A DNA stretch of 64,000 bases from an uncultured Bacteroides sp. (GCF_963666545.1 NZ_OY762899.1:1612001-1676000), one strand, 5' to 3'. Shown: positions 41,294 to 51,542, numbered from the stretch's first letter. Numbers and translations are program-made. The notes: a model not told the origin generated them from the sequence alone.

Positions 41294-43177
41294 ATGAAAA
41301 AAACGCTCAGTTTCTCTCTGGTTATACTCTTATGGAGTACAAATGCCATCGCTCAAGCACAGCCCGAAATACCTATAGTACTGAAAGAGAATGCTTATTC
41401 CATTGTTTTGAATAACCAGATAAACTTCGTTTGTGAATCGGAAACAGACGCCGTAAAGAAAGAAACGTTCACTGTTACTATACAGAACGAAAAAGGTAAA
41501 GATGCCGGTAATTTCATCATCATGTGCGACAAGTTCAGTTCATTGTCCAAGTTTTCAGGAGAAGTTTATGACCAAACAGGAAAGCTTATCCGAAAAATAA
41601 AGAAATCCGAATTACAAATGAGTGAATATTCTTCCGGGCTCACCACGGATGACTATACCTATTCTTATGAATGCAGTGCGGCTTCTTATCCTTATACCGT
41701 AAAATATGAATGGGAAATAAAATATCGAGGAGGATTCATCTCCTACCCTTCCTTTGTACCGCAAGACCGTTTTAATCAGTCTGTGGTAGAAGCTACCTAT
41801 CGCTTGCATCACCCCGCAGGAAGCACTTACAGATATAAGGCACTGAATACGGATGCAAAAATGCAAACGACAACTACTGCCGAGGGTCTTTGCGAAGAGA
41901 TAACATTTAAGGGGTTGAAGGCTCTGGAACAAGAGATTTATGGTCCTTCGTTGAGCAGTCTTTTGCCTCGTGTTTATCTGGCCCCCACCACATTTGTGTT
42001 TGATGGCAGCCAAGGAGACATGAGCAATTGGGAGTCATACGGAGTTTGGCAATACGGGTTATTAAAAGATAGAGATGTATTACCTCCCGCATTTAAAGAC
42101 AAGCTACTCAGCCTGACGGCAAACTGTAGCACTGACAAAGAGAAAGTGAAAGCTCTCTATGATTACTTGGCTGCAAACACGCGCTATGTAAGCATCCAAT
42201 TGGGCATTGGAGGATTGCAACCTGCATCGGCTATGGATGTGCACAAAACCGGATTTGGAGATTGCAAAGGATTATCCAACTACATGCGGGCAATGCTCAA
42301 AGAGTTAGGTATCACTTCGTATTATACCGTTATCAGTACAAATAATGCACGTTTGCTAAAAGATTTCTCAAGTGTGGGTCAGATGAATCATGTCATCTTG
42401 CAAGTGCCTCTGAAGAATGATACTCTTTGGCTAGAATGCACCAATGCCCAACTACCTTTCGGGTTTATCCATAGCGAGATTGCCGGACATGATGCATTAT
42501 TGATAAAAGAAAATGGCGGGGAACTTTACCGTCTTCCGGCATACCCCGATTCACTCAACACACAAGTTAGATCGGCGCACGTGTCCATCGATCCAATAGG
42601 AAAAGCCATCATCAAGACTAATCAGGAATGCGGACTCTTTCAATACGAACATCTTTTCGGCATCTCACGAATGGAACCTGACAAGCAAAAAGATATGCTT
42701 CGCTCACAGATAGGCCTTACACAAGCGAGTGTAAGCAACGTTCATATAACAGAGAAAAAAGTAGCAACTCCATCAATCGATATTCAATTTCAAACGGAAT
42801 GCAACCAGTTTGGCAACAAAACAGGCAATCGGTTATTCATACCCGCTAATGTTTTTCAAAATCATCTGACCATTCCCAATCAGCCAAAACGAACCTACGA
42901 CATTTTTATAAACAATGGATATGTCGATACAGACAATATCAGTATTGAACTTCCCCAAGGGTACAGCATCGAGGCAATGCCCAAACCGATCTTCATAACC
43001 AATCAATTCGGGACTTTCACAGCCGCAGTTGCACAGACAGGAAAAGAAATACAGGTGATACAACGTTTATTTCTTAAAAAAGGAAAATATCCTATCAGTT
43101 CATACGAAGAGTTCACTAACTTTGCCAAAACAGTATCTCGAACATACAGCGGAAAGATTGTTTTAAAGAAAGAGTAA
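41294..43177 (+). CDS. DUF3857/transglutaminase-like exported protein, active-site Cys present
   Basis: A 627-residue exported protein (signal MKKTLSFSLVILLWSTNAIA, cut before QAQP). The DUF3857 domain covers about 40-245 and includes YEWEIKYRGGFISYPSF. The transglutaminase-like core follows from about 280: KTGFGDCKGLSNYMRAMLKE places a nucleophile-type Cys324, H366 is in QMNHVILQVP, and an acid near E381 is in TLWLECTN. This is the Cys-His-acid order of transglutaminase/cysteine proteases. It likely acts on surface or periplasmic proteins or peptides; the substrate is unknown. It is transcribed directly after its inactive-looking paralogue, with a 6-base gap. Confidence 0.87.
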   Translation: MKKTLSFSLVILLWSTNAIAQAQPEIPIVLKENAYSIVLNNQINFVCESETDAVKKETFTVTIQNEKGKDAGNFIIMCDKFSSLSKFSGEVYDQTGKLIRKIKKSELQMSEYSSGLTTDDYTYSYECSAASYPYTVKYEWEIKYRGGFISYPSFVPQDRFNQSVVEATYRLHHPAGSTYRYKALNTDAKMQTTTTAEGLCEEITFKGLKALEQEIYGPSLSSLLPRVYLAPTTFVFDGSQGDMSNWESYGVWQYGLLKDRDVLPPAFKDKLLSLTANCSTDKEKVKALYDYLAANTRYVSIQLGIGGLQPASAMDVHKTGFGDCKGLSNYMRAMLKELGITSYYTVISTNNARLLKDFSSVGQMNHVILQVPLKNDTLWLECTNAQLPFGFIHSEIAGHDALLIKENGGELYRLPAYPDSLNTQVRSAHVSIDPIGKAIIKTNQECGLFQYEHLFGISRMEPDKQKDMLRSQIGLTQASVSNVHITEKKVATPSIDIQFQTECNQFGNKTGNRLFIPANVFQNHLTIPNQPKRTYDIFINNGYVDTDNISIELPQGYSIEAMPKPIFITNQFGTFTAAVAQTGKEIQVIQRLFLKKGKYPISSYEEFTNFAKTVSRTYSGKIVLKKE

Positions 43178-43196
43178 ACTCCCAATATACCGATTA

Positions 43197-43847
43197 ATGA
43201 CAACCAAAAGATATACTGCCGGTGAAGAACTGGCCAACAGCCTATCGCATGGCGTAGGCATCCTGTTAGGTCTTTTGGCCGGATATTTCTTACTGCAGAA
43301 GGCACAAAGCGATTCCGACCCTTGGGCTGTGGGTTGCGTGCTTACTTATTTATTTGGCATGTTAGCTTCGTACGTTACCTCTACATGGTATCATGGCAGC
43401 CGCCCCGGCAAGAGAAAAGAGATTCTTCGCAAAGCCGATCATGCCGCTATCTACTGGCACATTGCCGGCACCTACACTCCTTTCACCCTACTCGTGATAC
43501 GAGATGCCGCATATTGGGGATGGGGAGTCTTCGCTTTCGTCTGGATGGCAACCATAGCAGGCAGCATCTTAAGTTTCAAGAAATTAAAAGAACATAGCAA
43601 TCTCGAAACGATTTGTTTCGTAGGAATGGGATCTGCCATCTTTGTAGCCATGAAACCATTGGCTGATTGCCTGCAAAGCACTCAAATGATGCCTGCATTG
43701 TGGTGGCTCATTGGTGGAGGCATCTCCTATATCGTAGGTGCTTTGTTCTATTCTTTCCGTAAAGTGAAATATATGCACTCTGTTTTTCATCTCTTCTGTT
43801 TGGGCGGAAGCATCTGCCACATCATCTCCATTTGGATCATTTTATAA
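43197..43847 (+). CDS. Hemolysin III family membrane protein
   Basis: A 216-residue integral membrane protein with about seven hydrophobic segments. It shares the PAQR/hemolysin III features: GEELANSLSHGVGILLGLLA at the start (about 8-27), a conserved His in STWYHGSR (about 62-69), DHAAIYWHIAGTYTPFTLLV (about 80-99) and the final HSVFHLFCLGGSICH (about 193-207). The bacterial members were named after a reported haemolytic protein, but many are thought to be channel- or receptor-like housekeeping proteins, so the name does not imply a toxin. It starts 20 bases after the transglutaminase-like gene. The gap following it contains an A/T-rich stem-loop. Confidence 0.92.
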   Translation: MTTKRYTAGEELANSLSHGVGILLGLLAGYFLLQKAQSDSDPWAVGCVLTYLFGMLASYVTSTWYHGSRPGKRKEILRKADHAAIYWHIAGTYTPFTLLVIRDAAYWGWGVFAFVWMATIAGSILSFKKLKEHSNLETICFVGMGSAIFVAMKPLADCLQSTQMMPALWWLIGGGISYIVGALFYSFRKVKYMHSVFHLFCLGGSICHIISIWIIL

Positions 43848-43861
43848 AACTTCACGAGAAA

Positions 43862-43886
43862 AAAGTTTTCCGTTTTGGAAAACTTT
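43862..43886 (+). terminator. AT-rich stem-loop after the hemolysin III gene
   Basis: AAAGTTTTCC pairs with GGAAAACTTT across a 5-base loop. A third related arm, AAAGTTTTCCAAAAC, follows at 43905. Weak as a terminator but the only candidate here. Confidence 0.45.
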
Positions 43887-43968
43887 GATAATCAGGCGAA
43901 AAGAAAAGTTTTCCAAAACCATCTTCACTTTTAACACTAAAAACGATACGGGGTACTGTCAAAAACAG

Positions 43969-43976
43969 TACCTTTG
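43969..43976 (+). promoter_or_regulatory. -7 promoter element for the riboswitch-nrdDG transcript
   Basis: TACCTTTG (TAnnTTTG) lies just before the first conserved riboswitch bases, so transcription would start about 7 bases before or at the riboswitch 5' edge. Confidence 0.6.
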
Positions 43977-43983
43977 CTTCAGT

Positions 43984-44148
43984 TCTGGTACTAAAAAGAG
44001 GTTTAGTAAAAGGGAATGCCGTGTGAACCGGCAACAGTACCCGCTGCTGTAATTCTCTGTGAATCTGATACTTAGATGTCACTGTGCTCTGCATGGGAAG
44101 GCGTATCGGAGGAGAGATGAGTCAGAAGACCGACCAGGAACGGCATTA
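43984..44148 (+). ncRNA. Cobalamin riboswitch
   Basis: The leader carries the conserved AdoCbl-aptamer blocks in order: AAAAGGGAATGCC, GTGTGAACCGGCAACAGTAC, then CCGCTGCTGTAA, and the B12 box GAGTCAGAAGACCGACC at about 44119-44135 (canonical AGCCAGGAGACCTGCC). Spacing and paired arms (GCCG/CGGC) fit the aptamer. The expression platform would lie at 44149-44359, where GGAGGAGAGATGAG at 44109-44122 can partly pair with CATCTACTCTCCACTTCTCC at 44275-44294. It controls the downstream anaerobic ribonucleotide reductase genes, probably repressing them when B12 is plentiful. That makes physiological sense if a B12-dependent class II reductase is encoded elsewhere. Confidence 0.9.
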
Positions 44149-44359
44149 ATAGAATAGTTACGCTTTCGGGAGTTAAAGCAAGTGAAGTTCGTCATTAATA
44201 AGTTGGCACAGTTGAACATTTTAGGAATTCGATATTCCATAAGATGTCATATTTTGAGCGCCGCTCCATTAGCGTCATCTACTCTCCACTTCTCCAGCGT
44301 AATCAATTATTAGTACCGGCAAACAGACGGAAGACAACATTTAGTAAAAAGATATAGTT

Positions 44360-46747
44360 ATGAATTATGCCGAGATTTCTATCATTAAGAGAGATGGAAA
44401 AAGGGAAGATTTCTCCATCAGTAAGATTAAAAACGCAGTAGCCAAGGCTTTCAGTGCCAATGGTATTATTGACGAGGACAAACTCATTGCAGACATCACC
44501 ATGCAGGTGATTGCTCACTTTTCCTCCCCGACTATTTCAGTGGAGGATATTCAAGACTTGGTAGAAAAAGAGCTAATGAAAGTGCGTCCTGAGGTAGCCA
44601 AGAAATACATTATCTACCGTGAATGGCGCAACACGGAGCGAGACAAGAAAACGCAGATGAAGCATATCATGGACGGTATCGTAGCGATTGACAAAAATGA
44701 TGTGAATCTGAGTAATGCAAACATGTCAAGCCACACTCCCGCCGGACAAATGATGACTTTCGCTTCCGAAGTAACGAAAGACTATACCTACAGATACTTG
44801 CTACCGAAACGTTTTGCCGAGGCACATCAGCTAGGTGACATACATATTCATGATTTGGATTATTATCCTACCAAAACCACCACATGCATTCAGTATGACA
44901 TGGATGATCTTTTCGAGCGTGGTTTTCGTACCAAGAACGGAAGTATCCGCACTCCACAAGGCATACAAAGCTATGCCACACTGGCTACCATCATCTTCCA
45001 AACAAATCAGAACGAACAGCATGGGGGACAATCCATTCCTGCTTTTGATTTCTTCATGGCACAAGGTGTGTACAAATCCTTCATTAAGCATTTGACCTCT
45101 GATCTCAGCTTCTACATAACAATGGTAAGCAATGCACCCAATGAAGAGAATCTGAAAGGGTTAGTGGCAAAGTATATTTCGTCTATAGAAGTGACAGAAG
45201 GCGACCAAGAATCATTATGTCAGGCACTCAGCTCTTTGCAAGTCACAATCAAGAAAGAGACTCTCGTCAAAATCATTGAAAAGGCTTTTGAACAGACACG
45301 AAAAGATACGCATCAAGCCATGGAGGGCTTCATTCATAATCTAAACACCATGCACTCTCGCGGAGGTAATCAGGTAGTGTTTAGTTCCATCAATTACGGA
45401 ACAGACACTTCAGCCGAGGGACGCATGGTAATAGAAGAATTGCTCAAAGCAACAGCTGAAGGGTTGGGCGAAAGAGGTGAAGTTCCGGTATTTCCCATCC
45501 AGATATTTAAGGTGAAAGATGGAGTATCCTATTCTGAAGAAGATTACCACATGGCAACAAGTGATTTTGAAGCTGCTTTAGAAGGAAAGATGAAGTTTAC
45601 AACGCCTAACTTCGATCTCTTTTTGAAAGCTTGCCGCACTACTGCCAAAGCTCTTTTTCCTAACTTCATGTTCCTAGACACGCCGTTCAACGTAAACGAA
45701 AAATGGCGGGCAGATGATCCGAAACGATATAAATACGAGTTGGCAACAATGGGATGTCGCACACGTGTATATGAAAACGTAGCCGGAGAGAAAACATCGC
45801 TGGGAAGAGGCAATCTATCATTCACAACCCTCAACATGCCCCGGCTGGCCATAGAAGCTCGCATCAAAGCCGAGAGTCTCATTGAAAGCAATAACAAAGA
45901 TGCACTGGAGCGCAAAGCCAAAGAACTGTTCATCGAATCGGTACATCGGATGAGTTGCCTTGTAGCTGACCAACTTTACACTCGTTATCAATATCAGCGC
46001 ACAGCTCTTGCTCGTCAGTTCCCTTTCATGATGGGCAACGATGTATGGAAAGGTGGTGCGGCACTCGATCCGAATCAGGAAGTAGGCGATGTGCTACGTA
46101 GTGGCACACTGGGTATTGGCTTCATTGGAGGACACAATGCCATGGTAGCGCTTTACGGAGTAGGACATGGGCACAACACCAAAGCATGGGATACTCTTTA
46201 CGAAGCTGTGCAAGAAATGAATAAGGTTGTTGATGAATATAAAACCAAGTACAATTTGAATTACTCCGTATTGGCCACTCCTGCCGAAGGATTATCGGGA
46301 CGTTTCACTCGCATGGACAAACGGAAGTATGGTTCAATACCAGGCGTAACGGACAAAGACTACTATGTCAATTCTTTCCATGTGGACGTGCAGGAACCTA
46401 TCAGCATTGTAGAAAAGATAAAATGCGAAGCACCCTTCCATGCCATCACCCGAGGCGGACACATCACGTATGTGGAGTTGGATGGTGAAGCACAGAAAAA
46501 TGTAAAGGCCATAGCTAAAATAGTAAAAGTGATGCACGACGAAGGCATCGGCTATGGCTCAGTCAATCATCCGGTAGATACCTGTCATGCGTGCGGATAC
46601 AAAGGCGTCATATACGATAAATGTCCTGTCTGCCAAAGTGAGAACATTCTGCGTATGCGCCGCATCACAGGCTACCTCACCGGAGATCTTAGTTCGTGGA
46701 ATTCGGCCAAACGTGCGGAAGAAAAAGATAGGGTGAAACATCACTAA
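44360..46747 (+). CDS. nrdD: Anaerobic ribonucleoside-triphosphate reductase (class III)
   Basis: A 795-residue glycyl-radical enzyme which reduces ribonucleotides in the absence of oxygen. Residues about 3-95 form an ATP cone ([21 protein letters not shown]). The catalytic barrel contains [36 protein letters not shown] and [10 protein letters not shown]. Near the C-terminus four cysteines ([17 protein letters not shown]) bind zinc, and [11 protein letters not shown] carries the glycyl radical at about Gly771. It lies directly downstream of a cobalamin riboswitch and 8 bases before its activase gene. The first codon follows a long untranslated leader. Confidence 0.97.
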   Translation: MNYAEISIIKRDGKREDFSISKIKNAVAKAFSANGIIDEDKLIADITMQVIAHFSSPTISVEDIQDLVEKELMKVRPEVAKKYIIYREWRNTERDKKTQMKHIMDGIVAIDKNDVNLSNANMSSHTPAGQMMTFASEVTKDYTYRYLLPKRFAEAHQLGDIHIHDLDYYPTKTTTCIQYDMDDLFERGFRTKNGSIRTPQGIQSYATLATIIFQTNQNEQHGGQSIPAFDFFMAQGVYKSFIKHLTSDLSFYITMVSNAPNEENLKGLVAKYISSIEVTEGDQESLCQALSSLQVTIKKETLVKIIEKAFEQTRKDTHQAMEGFIHNLNTMHSRGGNQVVFSSINYGTDTSAEGRMVIEELLKATAEGLGERGEVPVFPIQIFKVKDGVSYSEEDYHMATSDFEAALEGKMKFTTPNFDLFLKACRTTAKALFPNFMFLDTPFNVNEKWRADDPKRYKYELATMGCRTRVYENVAGEKTSLGRGNLSFTTLNMPRLAIEARIKAESLIESNNKDALERKAKELFIESVHRMSCLVADQLYTRYQYQRTALARQFPFMMGNDVWKGGAALDPNQEVGDVLRSGTLGIGFIGGHNAMVALYGVGHGHNTKAWDTLYEAVQEMNKVVDEYKTKYNLNYSVLATPAEGLSGRFTRMDKRKYGSIPGVTDKDYYVNSFHVDVQEPISIVEKIKCEAPFHAITRGGHITYVELDGEAQKNVKAIAKIVKVMHDEGIGYGSVNHPVDTCHACGYKGVIYDKCPVCQSENILRMRRITGYLTGDLSSWNSAKRAEEKDRVKHH

Positions 46748-46755
46748 CCACAAAC

Positions 46756-47220
46756 ATGCTTCACCTATTATACACTTACCCTGAAACCATAGTAGACGGT
46801 GAGGGCATTCGGTATTCCATTTATTTGGCCGGATGTCGTCACCGTTGCCAGGGTTGCCATAATCCCGAAAGTTGGAATCCACTATCCGGAGAACCTTTAA
46901 CTGAAGAGCGCATTTCAAGCATTATCAAAGAGATAAACGCCAATCCACTGCTGGATGGCGTTACTTTCTCCGGCGGAGATCCGTTCTATGATCCGGAAGA
47001 GTTTCTGCCTTTTATTCGCCGTATTAAGAACGAAACGCAACTAAACATTTGGTGTTACACCGGTTATCGGTATGAAGAAATAGAAGCTGACGAGAAACTC
47101 TCCGCGATATTACCTTATATTGATGTATTGGTTGATGGACGCTTCGAACAATCTCTCTATTCACCTTACCTTACTTTTTGTGGAAGCAGCAATCAACGAA
47201 TCATTAAGATTAGCCAATAG
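46756..47220 (+). CDS. nrdG: Anaerobic ribonucleotide reductase activating protein
   Basis: A 154-residue radical-SAM activase which creates the glycyl radical on NrdD. The CxxxCxxC iron-sulfur motif is at Cys27, Cys31 and Cys34 ([12 protein letters not shown]). [12 protein letters not shown] (about 74-85) supplies the SAM-binding GGD motif. The sequence [18 protein letters not shown] resembles NrdG family ends. It follows nrdD by 8 bases and precedes a strong terminator, so nrdDG is a two-gene unit. Confidence 0.96.
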   Translation: MLHLLYTYPETIVDGEGIRYSIYLAGCRHRCQGCHNPESWNPLSGEPLTEERISSIIKEINANPLLDGVTFSGGDPFYDPEEFLPFIRRIKNETQLNIWCYTGYRYEEIEADEKLSAILPYIDVLVDGRFEQSLYSPYLTFCGSSNQRIIKISQ

Positions 47221-47312
47221 CCTTCTTAATTTCAATCTGCAATTTTTAAAAGAGAGTACACCGAAAGTCGCTCCTCAATTTGAAGAAGTATAGTTTAAAA
47301 TTCCCAATAATA

Positions 47313-47358
47313 AAAGAGTCCTATTCAACCCATTATTGTGGGATGAATAGGACTCTTT
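47313..47358. terminator. Bidirectional stem-loop between nrdG and rseP
   Basis: AAAGAGTCCTATTCAACCCA pairs with TGGGATGAATAGGACTCTTT with one mismatch across a short loop. T-rich sequence follows on both strands, consistent with a terminator shared by convergent operons. Confidence 0.85.
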
Positions 47359-47451
47359 ATTAAATAGAGAAAGCTAGTCAAATGATAATCTACAAATGCT
47401 GCATTTCAGATTTGGACTATTGACACGCCCTCATTATTTTGAACGCTTCTT

Positions 47452-48807
47452 TTAGAAAAAGAAGCGAAGTATATCATTAAAATTAGCCCAGATCAGCAGA
47501 CCGAACAGTAAAAACATACCCACCATTTGAGCATATTCCATAAACTTATCACTCGGTTTGCGACGTGCCACAATCTCATACAGCAAGAAAAGAACATGTC
47601 CGCCATCTAATGCAGGAATCGGAAGAATATTCATGAATGCCAGAATAATAGAGAGAAAAGCCGTCATGTACCAGAACTGATGCCAATCCCAAGTAGCAGG
47701 GAAAATGCTTCCTATTGTACCAAAGCCTCCCAACTGTTTGGCTCCCTCCTTAGAGAATAGATATTTCATGTCCCCCACATAACCTTTCAACGTCTTTACC
47801 CCCAAAGCAATACCGGCCGGGAAAGATTCGAAGAAGCTGTATTGTACTTCAATCGAAGGCAGTAACTTGTTTAGATCACGCACCGGAACAACTCCTATCT
47901 TAAAGATAGAGTCGGTGGCTAATGAAATTGTATCGACTACTCCTGCACGTGCGTAAGCAATGGTTACAAGATGTGGGTTAATACTATCAGCACGCAAAGA
48001 TGCTTGATTCTTTTTCAACGAATCCATCTCATTGATAAAATCGTAATAAGCAACCGAACGACCGTTCAATGCCACAATGCTGTCTCCCGGCTGAATACCC
48101 GCTAGTTGAGCAGGAGAGCCCACCATAACTGAATCAGCAACAAACGGAAAACGATAATAAGCAAAACGCACTGAGTCGGCCATCAATAACTGCATCATGT
48201 TTTCAGGAATATAGACCGAAACCTTTTCACCGCCACGAAGCACTGTCACCTCACGAGCATCGGCCACATGGCGAAGCATATCACCATCATAACGAACTAA
48301 GTCCTTACCATCGGCAGACAGAAGAACATCACCGTCGCGGAAACCTATCGTTTTAGCTGTTTCATTAAACTGCATTCCTAAAGGAACTTTCTGCACAGGT
48401 ATGTATGAATCTCCCCAAGTAAGCAAAATCATGGAGTAGATAAATAAAGCCAGAATGAAATTAAAGACAACCCCGCCAACCATGATCAACAAACGTTGAT
48501 GAGCCGGCTTGGAGCGAAACTCCCAAGGTTGTTCAGGTTGCTTCATCTGCTCTGTATCCATAGACTCATCTATCATACCCGCAATTTTCACATATCCACC
48601 CAAAGGCAACCAGCCGATGCTATATTCCGTATCACTATTCTTCGGTTTGTATTTGAACAAAGAAAACCATGGATCGAAAAATAGACTAAACTTTTCTACC
48701 CTTACTTTAAAAAGACGAGCAAAAAGAAAGTGTCCGCCCTCATGAACAATGACGAGCAGAGATAAACTCATTATCAGTTGCAGGGCACGAATTAAGAATG
48801 TTTCCAT
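47452..48807 (-). CDS. rseP: Site-2 intramembrane zinc metalloprotease
   Basis: A 451-residue RseP/S2P protease. The zinc motif HEGGHFLFARLF sits at residues 22-33 with His22 and His26 and Glu23 as catalytic base, and the third ligand Asp is in NILPIPALDGGHVLF (about 392-406). Between them are transmembrane segments and two PDZ-like domains; the second shows GSPAQLAGIQPGDSIVALNG. RseP cleaves membrane-bound regulators and leftover signal peptides. It is the last gene of a seven-gene minus-strand run beginning with tsaB. Confidence 0.95.
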   Translation of the reverse strand: METFLIRALQLIMSLSLLVIVHEGGHFLFARLFKVRVEKFSLFFDPWFSLFKYKPKNSDTEYSIGWLPLGGYVKIAGMIDESMDTEQMKQPEQPWEFRSKPAHQRLLIMVGGVVFNFILALFIYSMILLTWGDSYIPVQKVPLGMQFNETAKTIGFRDGDVLLSADGKDLVRYDGDMLRHVADAREVTVLRGGEKVSVYIPENMMQLLMADSVRFAYYRFPFVADSVMVGSPAQLAGIQPGDSIVALNGRSVAYYDFINEMDSLKKNQASLRADSINPHLVTIAYARAGVVDTISLATDSIFKIGVVPVRDLNKLLPSIEVQYSFFESFPAGIALGVKTLKGYVGDMKYLFSKEGAKQLGGFGTIGSIFPATWDWHQFWYMTAFLSIILAFMNILPIPALDGGHVLFLLYEIVARRKPSDKFMEYAQMVGMFLLFGLLIWANFNDILRFFF

Positions 48808-48905
48808 TTTCTAAATTTATTGTTTAAAACCTTAGCTTCATTACTTGTTGTTCTCCCACAACAGTAAATTAGGCCAGCATATTTATATTACTAATTATTT
48901 CTATT

Positions 48906-50084
48906 TCAAATCATTTCACGAGCGATACGTCTTGTCTCGCTATCAGTAGCCATATAATCATCAAACATCGGTGTCTTGACAAAAGAGACTTTGCTCATTA
49001 CCTTCTCTATCACATCACTCATGCCTAGGAAACTAATTTCATCACGCAAGAAAGCAGCCACGACTATCTCATTGGCTGCATTTACAATGCATGGCATGTT
49101 TCCTCCGCGGTTCATCGCCTCGTAAGCCAATGCCAGATTACGAAAACGAGTTATATCAGGTTGTTCAAAAGTAAGATTGGCACATTTAGTAAAATCCAAC
49201 CGTTCAAAGGATGAGTGAATGCGATCGGGATACGAAAAAGCATACTGAATAGGCAAGCGCATATCCGGCATACCCAGTTGTGCCTTCACAGCGCCATCTT
49301 CAAACTGCACCATCGAGTGTATAACCGATTGAGGATGGACTACCACTTCTATCTGTTCCGGCTTTACCCCAAACAGCCACTTGGCCTCAATTACCTCAAA
49401 TCCTTTATTCATCATAGAAGCAGAATCAATCGTGATCTTTGCCCCCATCTCCCAATTGGGGTGTTTCAATGCCTGCTCTTTCTTCACTGCACGCAACTGC
49501 TCAAGTGTAGAGCAACGAAACGGACCACCCGACGCAGTCAGTATAATCTTCTCTATCGGATTACCCATCTCTCCAGCCAAACACTGAAAGATGGCAGAAT
49601 GTTCGGAGTCGACCGGCAGAATAGGCGTACGATATTGTTGCGCCAGTTCATTTATCAACTCACCCGCCACCACAAGAGTTTCCTTATTAGCCAAAGCAAT
49701 TGCTTTCCCGGCACAAATAGCTCTCATTGTCGGCTTTAAACCGGCAGAGCCTACCATGGCACTTAACACAATATCAATGGGACCCGATTCCACGATCTGG
49801 CAAAGAGCCTCAGCACCGGCATATATCTTTATCGGAAGATCAGCAAGTGCTTCTTTTAAAATTGCATATTTCGATTCATTCGCAATCACTACAGCTTCAG
49901 GGCAAAACTTCCGCGCCTGAGCAATGAGTTGCTCCACTTTATTATTGGCCGTAAGTGCATATACTTCATAAAGATCCGGATGCTCCGCTATCACTTGTAA
50001 AGCTTGTGAGCCAATAGATCCTGTAGATCCTAAAATTGCTATCTGTTTTTTCTTCTTTTCTTGTTGAATCATCGTTTTCCTCAT
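48906..50084 (-). CDS. dxr: 1-Deoxy-D-xylulose 5-phosphate reductoisomerase
   Basis: A 392-residue DXR, which makes MEP from DXP with NADPH and begins the committed part of the non-mevalonate isoprenoid pathway. The Rossmann motif LGSTGSIGSQ starts near residue 18. NKETLVVAGELI (about 132-143), LPVDSEHSAIFQCL (about 154-167) and TASGGPFRC carry the metal- and substrate-binding residues, and SMMNKGFEVIEA contains the conserved Met/Asn/Lys. The initial residues MRKTMIQQEKKKK are unusually basic; Met5 is an alternative start. It sits between rseP and a cell-wall peptidase gene. Confidence 0.96.
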   Translation of the reverse strand: MRKTMIQQEKKKKQIAILGSTGSIGSQALQVIAEHPDLYEVYALTANNKVEQLIAQARKFCPEAVVIANESKYAILKEALADLPIKIYAGAEALCQIVESGPIDIVLSAMVGSAGLKPTMRAICAGKAIALANKETLVVAGELINELAQQYRTPILPVDSEHSAIFQCLAGEMGNPIEKIILTASGGPFRCSTLEQLRAVKKEQALKHPNWEMGAKITIDSASMMNKGFEVIEAKWLFGVKPEQIEVVVHPQSVIHSMVQFEDGAVKAQLGMPDMRLPIQYAFSYPDRIHSSFERLDFTKCANLTFEQPDITRFRNLALAYEAMNRGGNMPCIVNAANEIVVAAFLRDEISFLGMSDVIEKVMSKVSFVKTPMFDDYMATDSETRRIAREMI

Positions 50085-50092
50085 TTATTTAA

Positions 50093-50965
50093 CTAAAAAA
50101 CAATGTATGTTTCCGGATTTATCGGGCGTCCCTTCTTCCACAATTCAAAATGCAGATGGGATTCGGTACCGGACGCACTCGTATTGCCTGCCAAAGCAAT
50201 TGCTTCTCCGCCTTTAACCAGCTCGCCCTCTTTTTTAAGCAAAGAACCGCAATGTTTGTATATGGAAACAAAATCCTGATTATGCTGAATCTCGATCAGA
50301 TACCCCGTCTCAGCAGTATACGTACTCAAAATGACCGTTCCTTCAAGAACAGCCAATACGCTCTCTTTAGGGTTGGCAGCTATATCCATTCCAAAATGCT
50401 TGGCTGCCGCATCGAAGTGAGATGAAATCATTCCTCGAATAGGACGAAAGAAGAGTAATCCACCCACTTCTGCATGCGCATTGATCGTAGTCAGATTATA
50501 TTTCTCCGCATCTTCATATTTACGACGAAATTCCTCTTCTCTTTTAGTTCGCTTCATCAGTGAGTCTTCTCGAATGGCCGTTAAAGAATCCATGGAATGC
50601 ACCGTATCCACTTGTATCTTTCCTCTAAAAATATCTTGGATGTTCATAACATACAGTTTCTGCTTATCCACCAACTGCTGAAGAGAGTCTAGTCGCAAAG
50701 CATTTACCACTATCTGCTTACGAACTTCACTATTCATATAGCCGGGTAGATAATTGCGTAGAGGAGTAAAAGTAATGATGGTAGCTGCAATAACAAAAAT
50801 AACCGTAATCGAAGTAAGAAGTACCGATACACCATTCAATTTAGACATACGTAGCCCCACTACCTCCTCAAGAGTATTTTCATTGATGATAGTGAGTTTA
50901 TATTTAAACTTTATGTTGTTCCAGAAAGCTTTACTACGTTTCTTCTTTGGCATTTTATCAGGCAA
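50093..50965 (-). CDS. M23-family peptidase with N-terminal membrane anchor
   Basis: A 290-residue protein. The basic N-terminus precedes one transmembrane helix (VLLTSITVIFVIAATIITFT, about 49-68) and a coiled-coil linker to residue 165. The LytM/M23 domain follows: HFGMDIAA (about 192-199) with the first His and Asp, EGTVILSTYTAETGYLIEI, and HLHFELWKKGRPINPETYI (about 268-286) with the HxH pair. It probably hydrolyses peptidoglycan cross-bridges or supports divisome enzymes in the periplasm. It follows rimM by 11 bases and precedes dxr by 8 bases. Confidence 0.92.
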   Translation of the reverse strand: MPDKMPKKKRSKAFWNNIKFKYKLTIINENTLEEVVGLRMSKLNGVSVLLTSITVIFVIAATIITFTPLRNYLPGYMNSEVRKQIVVNALRLDSLQQLVDKQKLYVMNIQDIFRGKIQVDTVHSMDSLTAIREDSLMKRTKREEEFRRKYEDAEKYNLTTINAHAEVGGLLFFRPIRGMISSHFDAAAKHFGMDIAANPKESVLAVLEGTVILSTYTAETGYLIEIQHNQDFVSIYKHCGSLLKKEGELVKGGEAIALAGNTSASGTESHLHFELWKKGRPINPETYIVF

Positions 50966-50976
50966 CTTATTTTCTG

Positions 50977-51525
50977 TTATTCGTCTTCATCGCTCTCCAC
51001 TTGATCAAGGTTCAATAACCCTTCAGGTAAATCTACCGTTATAACTCTCTGCTCTTTATCTATGCCCAAAATAAATTCTTCACGAGCGGGAATGAGTAAC
51101 TCCTCTTCTTCTGCATCAACAACAAACAAAGTGTTAATGGTAGACGTGTCCACCTCTATTATCTCACCCAGATTACCATGATGAACATCTTCTAGTTGAA
51201 ATCCGATAAAGAAGTCCCACGACAATTCATCGGGAGCAACTGCCTCGTCAACATGCTTCACCGGAAAATAGACATCCACATTCGTAAACATGCGAGCATG
51301 TTCGGCAGAATCTACCCCTTCGAGCTTTACAAGTGCGCTAGAATCAGAACGGAAACGATATTCTTCAATAAAAAAAGGAACCAAGATGCCATCGAGCAAG
51401 CAAATAAAGTATCCGCAATCAACACGATCAAACACATCGTCAGTGAATGTAAACGACAATTCACCATGAATACCGTGTGGTTTATTAAAAATCCCTATTT
51501 TGTATACTTCTTCTTGTTTTATCAT
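50977..51525 (-). CDS. rimM: Ribosome maturation factor RimM
   Basis: A 182-residue RimM, which helps assemble the 30S head near S19. The N-terminal beta barrel opens [19 protein letters not shown] (about 7-25), with the RimM motif G-x-H-G-x-x-G/E. The C-terminal PRC barrel holds [20 protein letters not shown] (about 144-163). In Bacteroides rimM often sits with cell-envelope genes, as here between murA and the M23 peptidase. It lies 17 bases after murA, within the minus-strand run. Confidence 0.94.
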   Translation of the reverse strand: MIKQEEVYKIGIFNKPHGIHGELSFTFTDDVFDRVDCGYFICLLDGILVPFFIEEYRFRSDSSALVKLEGVDSAEHARMFTNVDVYFPVKHVDEAVAPDELSWDFFIGFQLEDVHHGNLGEIIEVDTSTINTLFVVDAEEEELLIPAREEFILGIDKEQRVITVDLPEGLLNLDQVESDEDE

Positions 51526-51542
51526 AAACGAACATGTACATC

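Noticed and set aside
43197-43847. Hemolysin III as part of the toxin island
   Set aside because: It lies 30 kb away in a housekeeping context; the family is widespread and the name is historical.
49215-49739. 174-codon frame on the plus strand opposite dxr
   Set aside because: Antisense shadow of dxr; composition (many His, Arg, Leu) reflects the complementary codons.
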